The notes under the pieces are model-generated. The model saw only the letters and a list, made by a program, of their open reading frames with translations. It had not been told where the DNA came from and ran no database searches. DNA of 64,000 nt from Rapana venosa (Eukaryota; Mollusca; Gastropoda; Neogastropoda; Muricidae): NCBI GenBank assembly GCA_028751875.1, contig CM054135.1, positions 11,046,631 through 11,110,630 on the forward strand, in the 5' to 3' direction. A program made the translations under genes and the position numbers. Below are positions 20,131 through 30,479 of this stretch, one piece after another. Position 1 is the first letter of the stretch. Each line of letters opens with the position of its first letter.

Positions 20131-23100
20131 TATAAATTTCCTTCTTGGGGTCACTGAAGAGGTTAAGAAGATAGTTTAAAAAACAAAAAGCAAATAGTAA
20201 GTTCCTTTCTTCACGCTGCACTTTTAATTTGATAAACCAATAATGTCTGACTGGAATTACTTTCATCATTACATTAGATCACACTCCATTTTACATTTTA
20301 GAAATAATAATTTGACATTTTTCCTATAAAATTAAAGAGAGCTGCTCAAAAGCACAATCTAGAGGCTTTATGACTTCTTCAATACATGTTTTTTGACAGC
20401 ATTCATCACAACTTATCACAATGCATTAGGGTTTGTCATCTGGCAATAATAATAGTTACACGAGCAGGACATCACTTAATCCCACTTTCATATCTATAAG
20501 TGACATCAAAGTATTCAAGTGCTCATTAATTAATGTTGCCAATAAAACAAAAAAATGATGCTGTTTCAGAATAGTTTTATTTTTCTGCTGTGTTCAGGCT
20601 GTGGTGAAGCTGCCCTCGTTACCACCAGTGGCTTTGCTGGCGTTCCGTGGTGTTCAGACAACATCATGCTGCATGAAAAACATCCGAGCTGGCGTCCCCA
20701 AAGCCACCATCAACCGAGATAAACCATTGACATATGAACAGGCCCAAGCCCCCTACAAAATTGGAGTCACAAAAGGATGGAATTCCTGGCATACAGGTGA
20801 GTATAATTTCACCCACCCCATCCTCCAACCAATTCCTTTATAATATACATGAAAAAAAAAAGGTTGATGACTGAGCCGTGAGCGTTTGACGATGAAGAAG
20901 AACATTTTTAAATTGTTTATTTTTCTTTAAGTATCACTTTTTTTAAACAAAGTATCACATGTATGGTATATATATTATATAATATAATGTTTTGAAATAG
21001 CTCCTCAGAGCTGATTTTAGCTCCACAAACATTACAGGAAAGAGTGGGTTGATTGTCTGGCTCTGTTTATTTTTTGATTGGTTTGATGATTTTGAAAGAG
21101 GTGTGTGCGTGTGCACGCTAAAAAAAAGGTGGGTTTTTAAGGACTCTAGCTTTGGTTTAATCTCATTTTTATGTATTGTTTATGTGGTTCTCCAACAATG
21201 CGGTTACCATCCTGGGTTGACCCTTATGGTTGTCCAGGGCACTGATACAAGGAATGACCATAGAGTTGGTTTTCAACCCTATTGTAGTCTAGTTTTAATA
21301 TGTGATTCAGAAAAGCTACATGAGGTGATAGCCCTGATATGGCCTCTGTGATTGGCGGGGCTACAAATAACAAGATTTTATTGAATTGGAGTGGAGAGGA
21401 GTGGATTGGGGCATGTGTGTGTGTGCATGTGTGCATGCATTCGTGTGTTTTCTGCAACTCTTTAGCTAATCCTTCAAAAGCTTTACCTGCCTGACATACA
21501 AACTTTATAAGCCAAAACAATTTGAAAAAAACAAAACCCCTCTCTGTTTCACTGTGTTGAATTAGAAAGGTTTTGTTCTTCTTGTTTTGTACTTTTTTTT
21601 TTTTTTGGGGGGGGGGGGGGGTGGGGGGTTGGTAGCATAGGACATAAGAATGTAAAGGAGGAAGAAGACAAATTATGAAATAAAACCTGTCTTCACCCAG
21701 TCTAGTCTGGATCTATAGTAACTCTGTGAGCAGCAGAAGGAATGTTTTATGAACGTTGTTGTTGTTGCACGTTCCCCAGCTAAACACCCTGGGTTTCACC
21801 CAGAATGTGCACTCTGGCTCACTCATCATCCCACCTGGGAAGCACTGTGAGATTGAAATTGCACACTGGATGAGAAGTTTGCGTGTATGACTTTTTTTAA
21901 CCCTTTGCTGGGCATAACGTCCCAAAACGTCCGACCCCCGCCATGGGCACAACGGCCAAAACCGGCCGGCAACGTTACCGCCACTTTAGAGCGTTCAAAC
22001 ATCGAAATTTTCGCGGATCTCGCATCGAGTCTCGTTTTAATATAAAGCTCGAGACTTCCGCCTCGTTCTCATCCGGTTCTGTCTTTGTTGCATTGCAAAT
22101 GGCGGACTACGAGGTGTTTTTGTGAAAGTGACCGGCGAAAAAAAGTGAAAAATTTTTGAAGATGGCGGACTTGTTTGACACCGACGACGACGAACCTTTC
22201 CTCGGCTTTCGTGCGGAGGATACTGAACTTAGGGAAGTGCAACCAGGCTCAGACATTGAAATAAGTGATGTTAGTAGCGTGCACACATCGGACTTGAGTG
22301 ACTGGAGTGAGGGGGGGGACGAAGACGATGACGAAGTTCGAGATGAAAATGACTGGTCTTTGCAAACGCGGCCGATTACGATTACGGACTTTACGCAGCA
22401 AACTGGAGTGAACATCGAAGACTTTGACCAAGGATCAGGTTCTCAACTTGATTTCTTTTATCAGTTGTTTACTCCACAGATGTTTCAAAGGATTTCCGAT
22501 GAAACAAACGCGTACGCGCGCATCAAAATCGCCGCAAAACCAAATGGCGATTCTCTGTGGAGTGAAACCACGCCGGAGGAGATGAAGGCCTATTTCGGCA
22601 TTCTCATTCTTATGGGCATTCATAATATGCCCAAAGATGAAATGTACTGGTCAACAGATGACAGATACGGTGTGCAAGGAGTTAGCAAAATTATGTCTTT
22701 GAAGAGATACAGAAAAATCTCTGAGTATCTACATCTTGTTGACAACAACAACCTGCCTGATCCTCAGTGCCCAAACAGGGATAGACTTTTCAAAGTCAGA
22801 CCTCTCCTTACCATGGCCAAAGAAACATTTGCAGCAAAATTTCTTCCAGGCAGAGAAATAAGCATTGATGAGGCTATGGTACCTTTCAAAGGGAGGAGTA
22901 GTTTGAGACAATACATGCCTGTCAAACCTATAAAGTGGGGTATGAAAGTTTGGTGTGCTGCTGATGCAAAGACCGGTTACATTCTCGACTTTGACGTGTA
23001 CTGTGGTAGGCGACCTGGTGGAGTTCAAGTGGGACTGGGACATGATGTGGTGATGCAGCTGGCACAAAAGTATTTAGATAAAAACCATCATCTTTATTTT

Positions 23101-24565
23101 GACAACTTTTTTTCTTCCGTGCCTTTGATGGAGGAGTTGCTGGCACGTAGGACCTATGCTTGTGCGACTGTTCGCATAAATCGTGTAGGTCTACCTGCCG
23201 GCATGAAACGCCACCGACGGCTGAGAAAAGGTGAGCACATTGTCTACCAGAAAGGCAACATCTTGGCAACAGTGTGGCATGATAAGCGTGATGTGAACTT
23301 GCTGTCCACAAACTTGTCACACGGCCTGGATGTTGTTCAAAGATGGGACAAAAGTGCTGGGGCAAGAGTTGATGTGCCCTGCCCGACAGTTGTAAGATCT
23401 TACAATGAAAACATGGGGGGAGTGGACAAGGTTGACCAAATGAGGGGGTACTATTCAACTTTGAAAAAATCTATAAAATACTGGAGGTACCTCCTCAGTT
23501 TTGTGTTTGATGCTGCCATCAACAATGCCTTCATCCTGTACGACAAGAGTGTGGCGGAAAAACCTAAGGCTCGGTATGCACTCTTGGATTACAGGATGGA
23601 CCTTGCTGATCAGCTGATAGGTGGGTTCTCCTCCAGGAAGAGAAAAGGTGCCAAGAGAAAGAGCCAGACTGTGAACCCAGAAAATGTCCAGTCCCACAAA
23701 CTCATTAGATACGACGGACGAAAAAGAGCCTGTGTTGCCTGTAAAACGGCTGGTCGACGTACCCCGTCAGGACGCCCTGTGGAAAGCTCCTATGGCTGTG
23801 ATGTGTGCCAAGTTAATTACTGCAAGGACACTTGCTTCCCACAGCACCTTGGTGCAGTGGTTGAGGCACCAGAGTGATTGCAGTAGGACTGTATGTGGTG
23901 TATATATTGTACAAAGGAGTTTTTTTCAACTTTTTTTTGGTGTGTTCCTGCATCATTCATCCAAGAAAAGACAGAAGATCAGCACAAGGTAGGAAAAACA
24001 TTCTTCTTTATTCATTTCTGAATGTTTTTCTCTTTATTTGATCAAAATCCATGTATGCAATCCAAAGTTATGGCAAAATGAACAGACACACCCTCTCACA
24101 CATTCTGCACAGCCATTTTCTCTGCCCAACAGGAAGTAAACAAACCGCCATGCTCTGCCCAGCAAAGGGTTAAGTACCTCACCATACAGGCAACCATACT
24201 CTGACTTCAGAGGATGTTCCGTGTAAATCCTGTACCTATATCAATGTCTGACTTGTTTTGTTGCAGCCAACCTGACCAAAGAGGGGTTTGGAGGACGAGC
24301 CGCTGAACGAACCTTTGACGACATTGTGATCAGAAAGTTCATCAAAGGGACCTGGCCCGGCCTCTTTGCTTCCGAGGTGATCATCAAGCGAAGGCAAAAC
24401 CTGGTCGTAGTTGCAGGGTTGGTGTTCCAGCAGCTGAATCCACGCAAACACTACTTTCTGATCGGGTACTCTGAGGAGATGCTGTCCTATTTGCTCAAGT
24501 GCCCTGTCAAGTTAGAGCTGCAGTACGTGCAAGACAGGAGTGATGTCATCTTCAAGAAGATCTAA
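18436..24565 (+). CDS. MRPS24: MRPS24 (uS3m), mitochondrial small-subunit ribosomal protein, complete in three exons
   Basis: A nuclear gene for a protein of the mitochondrial 28S/small ribosomal subunit. Exons are 18,436-18,453 (MAALGQ), 20,598-20,796 and 24,267-24,565 (stop TAA 24,563-24,565), with GT-AG junctions that keep frame (phases 0 and 1). The product has 171 residues, against 167 known for the human protein. The basic, acid-poor N-terminus fits a mitochondrial presequence. Family blocks are DKPLTYEQAQAPY (human: DKPVTYEEAHAPH), KGWNSWHT, AERTFDDIVIRKFIKGTWPG, NPRKHYFLIGYSEEMLSYL and KCPVKLELQ. Intron 2 carries a complete piggyBac element on the same strand without disturbing splice sites. 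ATTAAA at 24,726-24,731 is a plausible poly(A) signal. The arrangement with SAR1 suggests co-regulation. Confidence 0.95.
18900..19160. repeat. (GT)n array in MRPS24 intron 1
   Basis: Near-perfect GT dinucleotides run from about 19,070 to 19,132 and end in a short G run, with weaker GT sequence before. Confidence 0.9.
19279..19369. repeat. Compound (GT)n-(GA)n microsatellite
   Basis: GT units at 19,279-19,310 are joined to about 27 GA units up to 19,368, inside MRPS24 intron 1. Confidence 0.92.
19539..19588. repeat. (TA)n with TAGA/TCTA interruptions
   Basis: Self-complementary AT repeat of about 50 bp that could form a cruciform, in MRPS24 intron 1. Confidence 0.85.
20061..20135. repeat. 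(TA)n array
   Basis: About 36 TA units in MRPS24 intron 1, roughly 460 bp upstream of exon 2. Confidence 0.93.
20862..20905 (+). repeat. Repeat G 3'-end fragment
   Basis: Contains GTTTGACGATGAAGAAGAAC, resembling the GTTTGACGTAGGAGAAGAAG end of the repeat at 25,402-25,650. The match is short, so the assignment is tentative. Confidence 0.35.
21757..21897 (+). repeat. Repeat H, left half of the copy hit by piggyBac
   Basis: The block runs from CGTTGTTGTTGTTGCAC to GTGTATGACTTTTTT. It matches the reverse complement of about 54,945-55,090. Its right half resumes at 24,174, after the piggyBac. Its last 90 bp also resemble the SINE-B tail (GAGATTTCGCGTATGTGAC, T-run). Confidence 0.7.
21901..24169 (+). 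mobile_element. Complete piggyBac transposon, 2,269 bp, in MRPS24 intron 2
   Basis: The ends are perfect 14-bp inverted repeats, CCCTTTGCTGGGCA at 21,901-21,914 and its complement at 24,156-24,169. TTAA lies directly outside both (21,897-21,900 and 24,170-24,173), the signature target duplication of piggyBac. The interior has one open transposase gene. The left subterminal region repeats AACGTCC and GGCCAAAACC motifs, possible transposase-binding sites. Intact ends plus an open frame point to a recent, possibly still mobile insertion. Confidence 0.95.
22162..23877 (+). CDS. piggyBac transposase, intact 571 aa
   Basis: A DDE-type (PF13843-like) transposase that excises and inserts DNA at TTAA sites. 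The ATG at 22,162 (AAGATGGCGG context) is preferred to an upstream in-frame TTG. The N-terminus is acidic (DTDDDEP, SDWSEGGDEDDDE), as in the family. Catalytic acidic residues are Asp236 (ISIDEAMVPFKGR), Asp314 (LYFDNFFSS) and Asp422 with Asp425 (NMGGVDKVDQMRGYY). A basic stretch (SSRKRKGAKRKS), a candidate nuclear signal, precedes a C-terminal cysteine-rich finger (CVAC ... CDVCQVNYCKDTC). An 8-codon upstream ORF starts at 22,099. No stop or frameshift is present in the 571 codons. Confidence 0.95.
   Translation: MADLFDTDDDEPFLGFRAEDTELREVQPGSDIEISDVSSVHTSDLSDWSEGGDEDDDEVRDENDWSLQTRPITITDFTQQTGVNIEDFDQGSGSQLDFFYQLFTPQMFQRISDETNAYARIKIAAKPNGDSLWSETTPEEMKAYFGILILMGIHNMPKDEMYWSTDDRYGVQGVSKIMSLKRYRKISEYLHLVDNNNLPDPQCPNRDRLFKVRPLLTMAKETFAAKFLPGREISIDEAMVPFKGRSSLRQYMPVKPIKWGMKVWCAADAKTGYILDFDVYCGRRPGGVQVGLGHDVVMQLAQKYLDKNHHLYFDNFFSSVPLMEELLARRTYACATVRINRVGLPAGMKRHRRLRKGEHIVYQKGNILATVWHDKRDVNLLSTNLSHGLDVVQRWDKSAGARVDVPCPTVVRSYNENMGGVDKVDQMRGYYSTLKKSIKYWRYLLSFVFDAAINNAFILYDKSVAEKPKARYALLDYRMDLADQLIGGFSSRKRKGAKRKSQTVNPENVQSHKLIRYDGRKRACVACKTAGRRTPSGRPVESSYGCDVCQVNYCKDTCFPQHLGAVVEAPE
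24174..24224 (+). repeat. Repeat H, right half after the piggyBac
   Basis: GTACCTCACCATACAGG followed by CATACTCTGACTTCAGAGG matches the reverse complement of about 54,890-54,938 and continues the left half that ends at 21,897. Confidence 0.7.
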
Positions 24566-24579
24566 ATGAATTGATGACA

Positions 24580-24592
24580 GACAGTGTGTGTG

Positions 24593-24623
<31 letters not shown>

Positions 24624-24632
24624 TTGCATGTG
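24580..24632. repeat. (GT)n in MRPS24 3' UTR
   Basis: About 25 GT-type units begin 15 bp after the MRPS24 stop, upstream of the ATTAAA signal, so they are probably transcribed. Confidence 0.85.
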
Positions 24633-25004
24633 TAAAAGAATGTATCTCTCCAGTGAAGTTAGCAGATGGATTTATGTAATTCTAATTGAAAGCACGTGAC
24701 TGTAGCATAGTATGATTAGAAGAGCATTAAAGTCTGAAAGGTTTATGAGAACGTGAACTTCTTGTGGTGTGTTCATACTTCACTGAAAAATGACAAATTG
24801 TTTTGTAAACACTGTGTGATAAGTAAATTTTTTTTATATCCGAACCTGCAAGTGTAATTCTTGTCATTTGAATGAGTTGGTTGATGAATTGAGTACTTGC
24901 ATGAGTCTCAGAGATAAATGGAGAGAAAGAGTGTGTGTTTGAATGCATGTGTGTGTATGTATTTATAAAAATAAATGTATCATATCTGTTCATTTATCCA
25001 AGAG

Positions 25005-25115
25005 GTCTGAATGCGGCTACTCAATGGCGGGCAAAAATGGTTGCGTACGCAAAATCTCACCTTTGGTAAACCTCAGAGGTCTAGCCAAGGAACAAAAAAA
25101 CAAAACTGTTCATTT
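25005..25115 (+). repeat. SINE-B tail fragment (plus)
   Basis: GAATGCGGCTACTCAATGG, ACGCAAAATCTCACCTTTGG and GTCTAGCCAAGGAACAAA match the last 110 bp of SINE-B. Confidence 0.7.
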
Positions 25116-25401
25116 TATTTCAAACTGCTGTGGCTAGCCACACCCAGGCAAACTGCATGCAGATTTACAGAGAGAGGTAGGCAAGTATGTAGACAGTCAA
25201 GTTGCAGAACTGTGATTCCTCTTTTCTGAATACATTGATGTTACCATTGATGAAAGGTTGCTGTCTCCTCTAAACTGAAAACTTTCCCAACAATAACACT
25301 AAATGTAAAAATGTTCTCCCTTGGGAATGCCAGGGGCCTGTCAGTAAAAAAAGCATCCCCGTCTTCTGGAATTGATGTGCTAGGAATTCCCTCTTTTCTA
25401 T

Positions 25402-25650
25402 CCCTCTCTTTGTTTCTGCCTTGTTCCTTTTGTTCCTGTCACCTCCTCCTTGTTTATTTTCTGCCTTGTTAGTCCATTCTCCTGCCTTTTTTTCCAAAAG
25501 AATGAAAACATAACAATTCTCTCCTGTGCCAAAGTCTGATGCGCTGGGCCTGACTTGTTAGTTGCTTTATGGCAGCGTGAAGCATTTTGGCTGATATGAC
25601 AGACAACAAAGTTGCTGAGTGTTTGACGTAGGAGAAGAAGAAGGAAAACA
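25402..25650 (+). repeat. Repeat G, copy 1, ending in (GAA)n
   Basis: This aligns with 45,208-45,420. Shared blocks are GTCACCTCCTCCTTGT / ATCACCACCTCCTTGT, GATGCGCTGGGCC / GATGTGCTGGGCC, TATGGCAGC / AATGGCAGC and GACAGACAACAA. The 3' end in both is GAAGAAGAAG. It is unclassified, and the tail suggests a retroposon. Confidence 0.6.
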
Positions 25651-25944
25651 AAACACAGTATTTCGTGGAAGTTCCTGGCACACTGTTTCCAGTCCACCAT
25701 TTTCCTCCCAGTGCTAAAAACTGAAACCAACCAGAATGTTCCTGCTTGTTAATTTCAAACATTGCATCTCTGACAGAGAAGGCTTCTTTGTTACCAACCA
25801 GCTTTTCAGATGACTTCATTTTTTTTTTGTACAGCCTGTCATCTGATGTGATACAGCCTTGTGCTCCTGCCTATTTTGTCATGAACACTATCTGCACACA
25901 GTATCATCATCACCACCAAAAATGGGTACAATCTCAGCAATGAC

Positions 25945-27315
25945 AGCATTTACCACACAAAACTGCATAGTGTCATCAGTTACCCACGTCAGTCACCACA
26001 TGAACTCTGCACATGGTATCAACAGGGGCATGGGATAACCTGGTGGTTAGAGTGCTGTGCTCATGATCAGATGGTCTGGGTGTGCACCCAGGTTCAAACC
26101 ATTACCAAGACACAAGTTCAAGGGGATTTTCCCCCAGGAGTTAACATCCACTCCGCTCCCCCGAGAGTCCTTCAGATGATATTAAAAACTTAAGTCTCGT
26201 GTGTGAACACACGCAGAACATTTTGCATGCATGTTCAAAACCTGTTCCACCTTTCAGAAAAGTAGGCCATTGTGTGCCAGTGGAAACATGACAAAATTTA
26301 CAAAGCTGCATGCACAAGGGGACTGGGTGTAAAAAACCAGAGCGCTCATTCCATTATCCTTAAAATAAAAGAATAAATAAATACATTAAGTCATTTACAC
26401 ATGTCAGTCACCACATAAACACTGCACATAGTAAAATCAGTCCCCACATAAACATTGCACATGGTATCAGTCACCACATAAACACTAAATGGTATCAGTC
26501 ACCACATAAACACAGCACGTGGTATAATCAGCCAGCACATAAACACTGCATCTGGTACAACCAGTCACCACATAAACTTTGCACACAGTATCATCAGTCA
26601 CCACATAAACACTGCAGGTGGCATCAGTCACCACATGAACACTGCGCATTGTGTCACCCATAAACACTGCGCATGGTGTCACCCGTCACCACACAAACAT
26701 GGCACATGGTATTGGTCACCACATAAACATGGCACATAGTATAATCAGTCATTACATAAACACTGCACACAGTATCATCAGTCACCACATTATCACTGCA
26801 CATAGCATCATCAGTTACCACATAAACACTGTACACAGTATTGTCAGTGACACTGTCAATCACCACATAAACACTACACACAGTAGTCAGTGACACTGTC
26901 AATCACCACATAAACACTACACACGGTAGTCAGTGACACTGTCAATCACCACATAAACACTACACACAGTAGTCAGTGACACTGTCAATCACCGCATAAA
27001 CACTACACACGGTAGTCAGTGACACTGTCAATCACCGCATAAACACTACACACGGTAGTCAGTGACACTGTCAATCACCACATAAACACTACACACGGTA
27101 GTCAGTGACACTGTCAATCACCGCATAAACACTACACACGGTAGTCAGTGACACTGTCAATCACCACATAAACACTACACACGGTAGTCAGTGACACTGT
27201 CAATCACCACATAAACACTACACACGGTAGTCAGTGACACTGTCAATCACAGCATAAACACTACACACAATATTGTCAGTGACACTGTCAATCACCACAT
27301 AAACACTACACACAG
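25945..27315. repeat. Minisatellite with a ~43-bp unit, degenerate at left, homogeneous at right
   Basis: The core unit contains ACATAAACACTACACACGGT followed by AGTCAGTGACACTGTCAATC. About ten tandem copies of 43 bp occupy roughly 26,850-27,270 with very few differences. To the left (26,395-26,850) units are shorter and diverged, sharing CACCACATAAACACTGCACA. One or two more units lie before 26,025, so the SINE-A at 26,030 split the array. It is not CRISPR: there are no unique spacers between identical repeats. Confidence 0.92.
26030..26388 (+). repeat. SINE-A, full-length reference copy (plus, ~360 bp)
   Basis: It begins with a tRNA-like head, GGGATAACCTGGTGGTTAGAG (split A box), and a GGTTCAAACC B box at 26,091-26,100. 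The body has GGGGATTTTCCCCCAGGAG, GAACACACGCAGAACATTTTG and AGTAGGCCATTGTGTGCC. The tail GGGACTGGGTGTAAAAAACC is followed by CATTCCATTATCC and an AATAAA-rich 3' end (AAAGAATAAATAAATA). Such tails are typical of retroposed pol III transcripts. It lies inside the minisatellite. Confidence 0.85.
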
Positions 27316-27849
27316 TTACAGTATCCTCAGTGACATGATTATATCAGTCACTGCCTAACATTACCCTACAACAGCAGATTTATTTTGCCACACCATCTAC
27401 TCAAAGGGAAACAACACATTACCTTATTGCTCTTCTAGGCAGTTCTTTCCCTTAGACCATGAACTCGACTGATTAATTTTATGATTGTGTTTGTTACCTT
27501 ACAGAGGTCCTGGTGTCAATTCTGGATAAGAGTCTCTGGGGTTTTTTTGTTCTTCGGTATAAAGACTTTAAAAGAAATTATGGAAAAAAACCAAAAGCAA
27601 TTACAATGATAAGGAATAGTACTTATTGGGTACAATCTCATCCTGATGTGATTTGCAAAGTGCTCCAAAAAGTAAAGATTTATCAAACAATTCGTTTCAC
27701 ACATTACCTTACCTATGTGTGTCTCTCAGAAACATGCACATTTCTTAACTTCTTATCATTAAAAATCCCCACTCTCCTTTCCACCTGTTGGTCCATTTCA
27801 CATTACATCCATTTTCCACACATAGTGTCCTGTATGTATGTATGTATGT

Positions 27850-28230
27850 TAGTCCGTCGTTTTCGACGATGACCTCCAAAACAGCAGAGGAGGCAGCTGC
27901 TGTTTCGGAAACTGGGCAGAAATTTGATTATAGTGGAGATGCCTTGCCCACAGTACATCCCCACTCTCTCGGCCAAGAGGGCATAAGGACAGTCAGCGTT
28001 GGAGATGTTCTCCAAAGGCCAACTAGCCCACAGGGCTGCAGCACATAAGGACTGTGCAAGTCAAGCCTCCTAGTCAGAGAGTCATAGTCGATCACTAAAG
28101 ACTAAGCTGTAAAGTGGAATTCCATGAGTGGAAAAGCCACTGGTCATACAGCCTCTCACTTTGCTGTTGCCCCCAGCATCAATGGTTTAATCAAGAACTG
28201 TGATAAACCCCAGGCGCTGTGTCCTAAATA
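27850..28230. other. Unclassified sequence with a CGTCGTTTTCGACG hairpin
   Basis: Near 27,856-27,872 the sequence CGTCGTTTTCGACGATGA has a 5-bp stem and TTTT loop, followed by CpG-containing sequence with no open protein-like frame. It may be a repeat, but no second copy is present in the window. Confidence 0.25.
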
Positions 28231-28394
28231 TTGAGTATCAACATTCTTTTTTCTGTTCATTTCTGTGTATCTACTGAAAAGATGTGGGGACAAAATGTTA
28301 TCCTGAAGGGCTCCTTTTTTCTTCTTTTAACATTAAAGAACTCGGTGTTTGGCATTCCATTGGATGGCTGCCTTCTGATCTGCATACATTTTTT

Positions 28395-28510
28395 TTTTCG
28401 TTCTTTGGCGAGAACTCTGAGGTTTATCAAAGGTGAGATTTTGTGTATATGGCCATTTTTTCCCACCATGAAGGTAACCGCATTCCGTCTTTGGGTATGT
28501 TATTTTCGCA
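28395..28510 (-). repeat. SINE-B tail fragment (minus)
   Basis: TTCTTTGGCGAGAACTCTGAGG, GGTGAGATTTTGTGTATATGG and CCACCATGAAGGTAACCGC match the SINE-B 3' end. Confidence 0.7.
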
Positions 28511-28586
28511 ACCTACCGAGCGCTGACATGAATTTCGGTATATTTCATGTGCATACTTGATCTTCTGCATGTGTATAGGCTATAAG

Positions 28587-28859
28587 GTGTCCCATAACCT
28601 ATAAATAGGGGAGCGAGGCGTCAGACCTCACTTCTCTAGGGCCCAGCACATTGAGGGCGGCGCCCATCTCCTCTCCCTCGCTACTTTACCTTCCATGACC
28701 CTAAAGAGGCAGGTACCCATTTACAGCTGGGTGAACTGGGGGAACTTTACTGAAACCAAGGCGCGCAAACCGTCACCCATCCAACTGGTAACCACGCTCG
28801 ACACTGCTTAACTTGGCTGGGGGAAGCGAGTGCTCCGACCACTGAGCTATCCCGTCTCC
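28587..28859 (-). repeat. SINE-C copy 1: tRNA-like + 5S rRNA-like head
   Basis: Read on the minus strand, it opens with GGGATAGCTCAGTGGTCGG (tRNA-like A box). It continues with a 5S rRNA-like internal promoter at 28,771-28,814 (AAGTTAAGCAG and GGATGGGTGAC around GGTTACCAGT). A conserved-core-like block then reads TTCACCCAGCTGTAAATGGG. The 7-bp flanks CTATAAG (28,580-28,586 and 28,860-28,866) look like a target duplication. Homologous to 59,470-59,767. Confidence 0.75.
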
Positions 28860-29394
28860 CTATAAGCTATACACGAGGGGAATTAAGGCACGAGCAGGTC
28901 TGCACTTAAAGTTGATGTGGAGATCAGAAATATCCCCACCACTTAAGTCACCAGACGACGCCTAGATTCGACCCCATCACTTCATAGACCACGGGATTGA
29001 AGTCGAACAGTTCTAACCCCTTGGCCATAGCATCCGTCCAAATTTTGCTATGAGCAAGATCAGGTGCTTTGGAAAGCCCATTTTTGATAGTGTGATAAAC
29101 AGATGGTGATGTTGGGCACTGCCGGAAGCCTTTTTCTGCAGTTAATGAAAGTTACAAATGCCTCATCTTCAGTGTTTCAAATTTTTCTCTAACAGTGTCT
29201 GAAGCACAAAAAGCATGTCTGTTGTTTCCGTTCCACGTCTTTATCCTGTCTGACAATCTGATATATCTTTTTCTACTTTATTTTTCTTTCTGTTGAGGAT
29301 GATGATTAGAAGAATTTTGCTTGCATTGGCTTGTCAAGCCAATTTATTACTCTGCTATTGCCACTCTCCATCGTTGAAGAGTTTTTGTTTTGTT

Positions 29395-29770
29395 GTTGTT
29401 GTTTCCACTCATTTGGGCCATTGGCAGGTCTCCCAAATTCGTTTGCATGGGTGATGTAAAGCTGTAAAACTGGAAGGGTCGGAGTTTTTGTGTGCCGGTG
29501 GGAACGGATGACAGAATTTACTGAACCGCATATACATGGGGACTGGATGTAACAAAGCACATGAGTGCTTATTCCATTATCCTCGATATAACAGAATAAA
29601 TAAATAAATAAAAGCTCACTTGGGATGTTATCCACTTCAGGGGATTTGCCTTCTTTTAGTTTTTTCGTGGCAGTAGTGACTTCATCTTTAGGTGGTAAAG
29701 GTTCCAGCTCATTTAGTTCTACATTGCTGGTCAGTTCACCAGAAACACTGTAGTTGAGGTCTAACATTAT
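29395..29770 (-). pseudogene. Broken RTE-like reverse transcriptase fragment, split by a SINE
   Basis: On the minus strand, 29,770-29,613 reads ELEPLPPKDEVTTATKKLKEG and then KSPEVDNIPSELL, equivalent to the EVEEAVRSLKGGKSPGIDNIP block of the intact RT at 48.7-50.6 kb. Past the inserted SINE-A, a shifted frame reads IWETCQWPK-stop, matching the IWTSKEWPEQW segment. A stop, a frameshift and the SINE make it dead. Confidence 0.65.
29490..29612 (+). repeat. SINE-A 3' fragment inside RTE relic
   Basis: GTGTGCCGGTGGGAACGGATG, GGGGACTGGATGTAAC and ATTCCATTATCCTCGATAT are followed by an AATAAATAAATAAATA tail. The 5'-truncated copy interrupts the RT fragment. Confidence 0.8.
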
Positions 29771-30475
29771 TTTGCATATTCATGCCTCTTCTCTCATATT
29801 TAATTTATTTCAGTAAAAACTTTCCTGACTTTGTCATTTAGGCTTTGATTTTAAAACGACAGTTTACTCTCTGCCTGTATCTGTCTGTCTGTCTGTCTCT
29901 GTTCCCTTTGTGGGTGGGGTGCATTGTGCCTGGTCTTCTCTTGTACTTGTTACTTTGCAGGGCAGTTTCTAACCAAAAATTCTTCTCTTCTAATCTTGTT
30001 CTTATCTCTTTTAAAAAGAAAATAAAAAAAGAAGTTTTCTGTAGTCAATTTTTTTTTCTGGTTTGTCTCTTTCCTTTTGCTAAGAGGAGAACCTCGTCTC
30101 TTAGGAAGGTTTTAACCCCTTCTTTTCCTTCTTTCCTTATGAATGATTTTGGGCAATCTCTGTGTATGTATACCTTCTTCATGTCATTCTGGATTTCTTC
30201 TGGAGGAACCTCATTTGATTCCATTCTTTCTGAGTGCTTCAAAAGGAGTGGTCCCACCCCCACATTTCATAAGCACTTTTAGCTTCAGAAAGACAGTGTG
30301 TAATATGAAAATAAAGGCTGGAAAAGAGGAAACATGGGTCTTTTCCATTTTAGGAAGACCCTCTGAATAAGAGCTTTCATTCACCTTTCTTACATGAATC
30401 AATCTTTAGGCTTTTACAAAGCATGTGGGGGCCTATTCAGTAACTTTAAAATAAATAAAAAATTTTGGCCACAAA
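29771..30475. other. Intergenic, no gene seen
   Basis: Contains a short TGTC repeat near 29,880-29,900 and pyrimidine-rich stretches. No domain-supported frame. Confidence 0.4.
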
Positions 30476-30479
30476 GACA

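Noticed and set aside
22156..22161. Two extra codons at the start of the piggyBac transposase
   Set aside because: They begin at TTG. The ATG at 22,162 has good context and is the natural start.
24726..24993. Additional exon of MRPS24
   Set aside because: The protein ends at its usual C-terminus (24,565). This stretch is 3' UTR or downstream DNA with a poly(A)-like signal.
26395..27315. CRISPR-like regular repeats
   Set aside because: Units are contiguous 43-bp tandem repeats with no unique spacers, in eukaryotic DNA.
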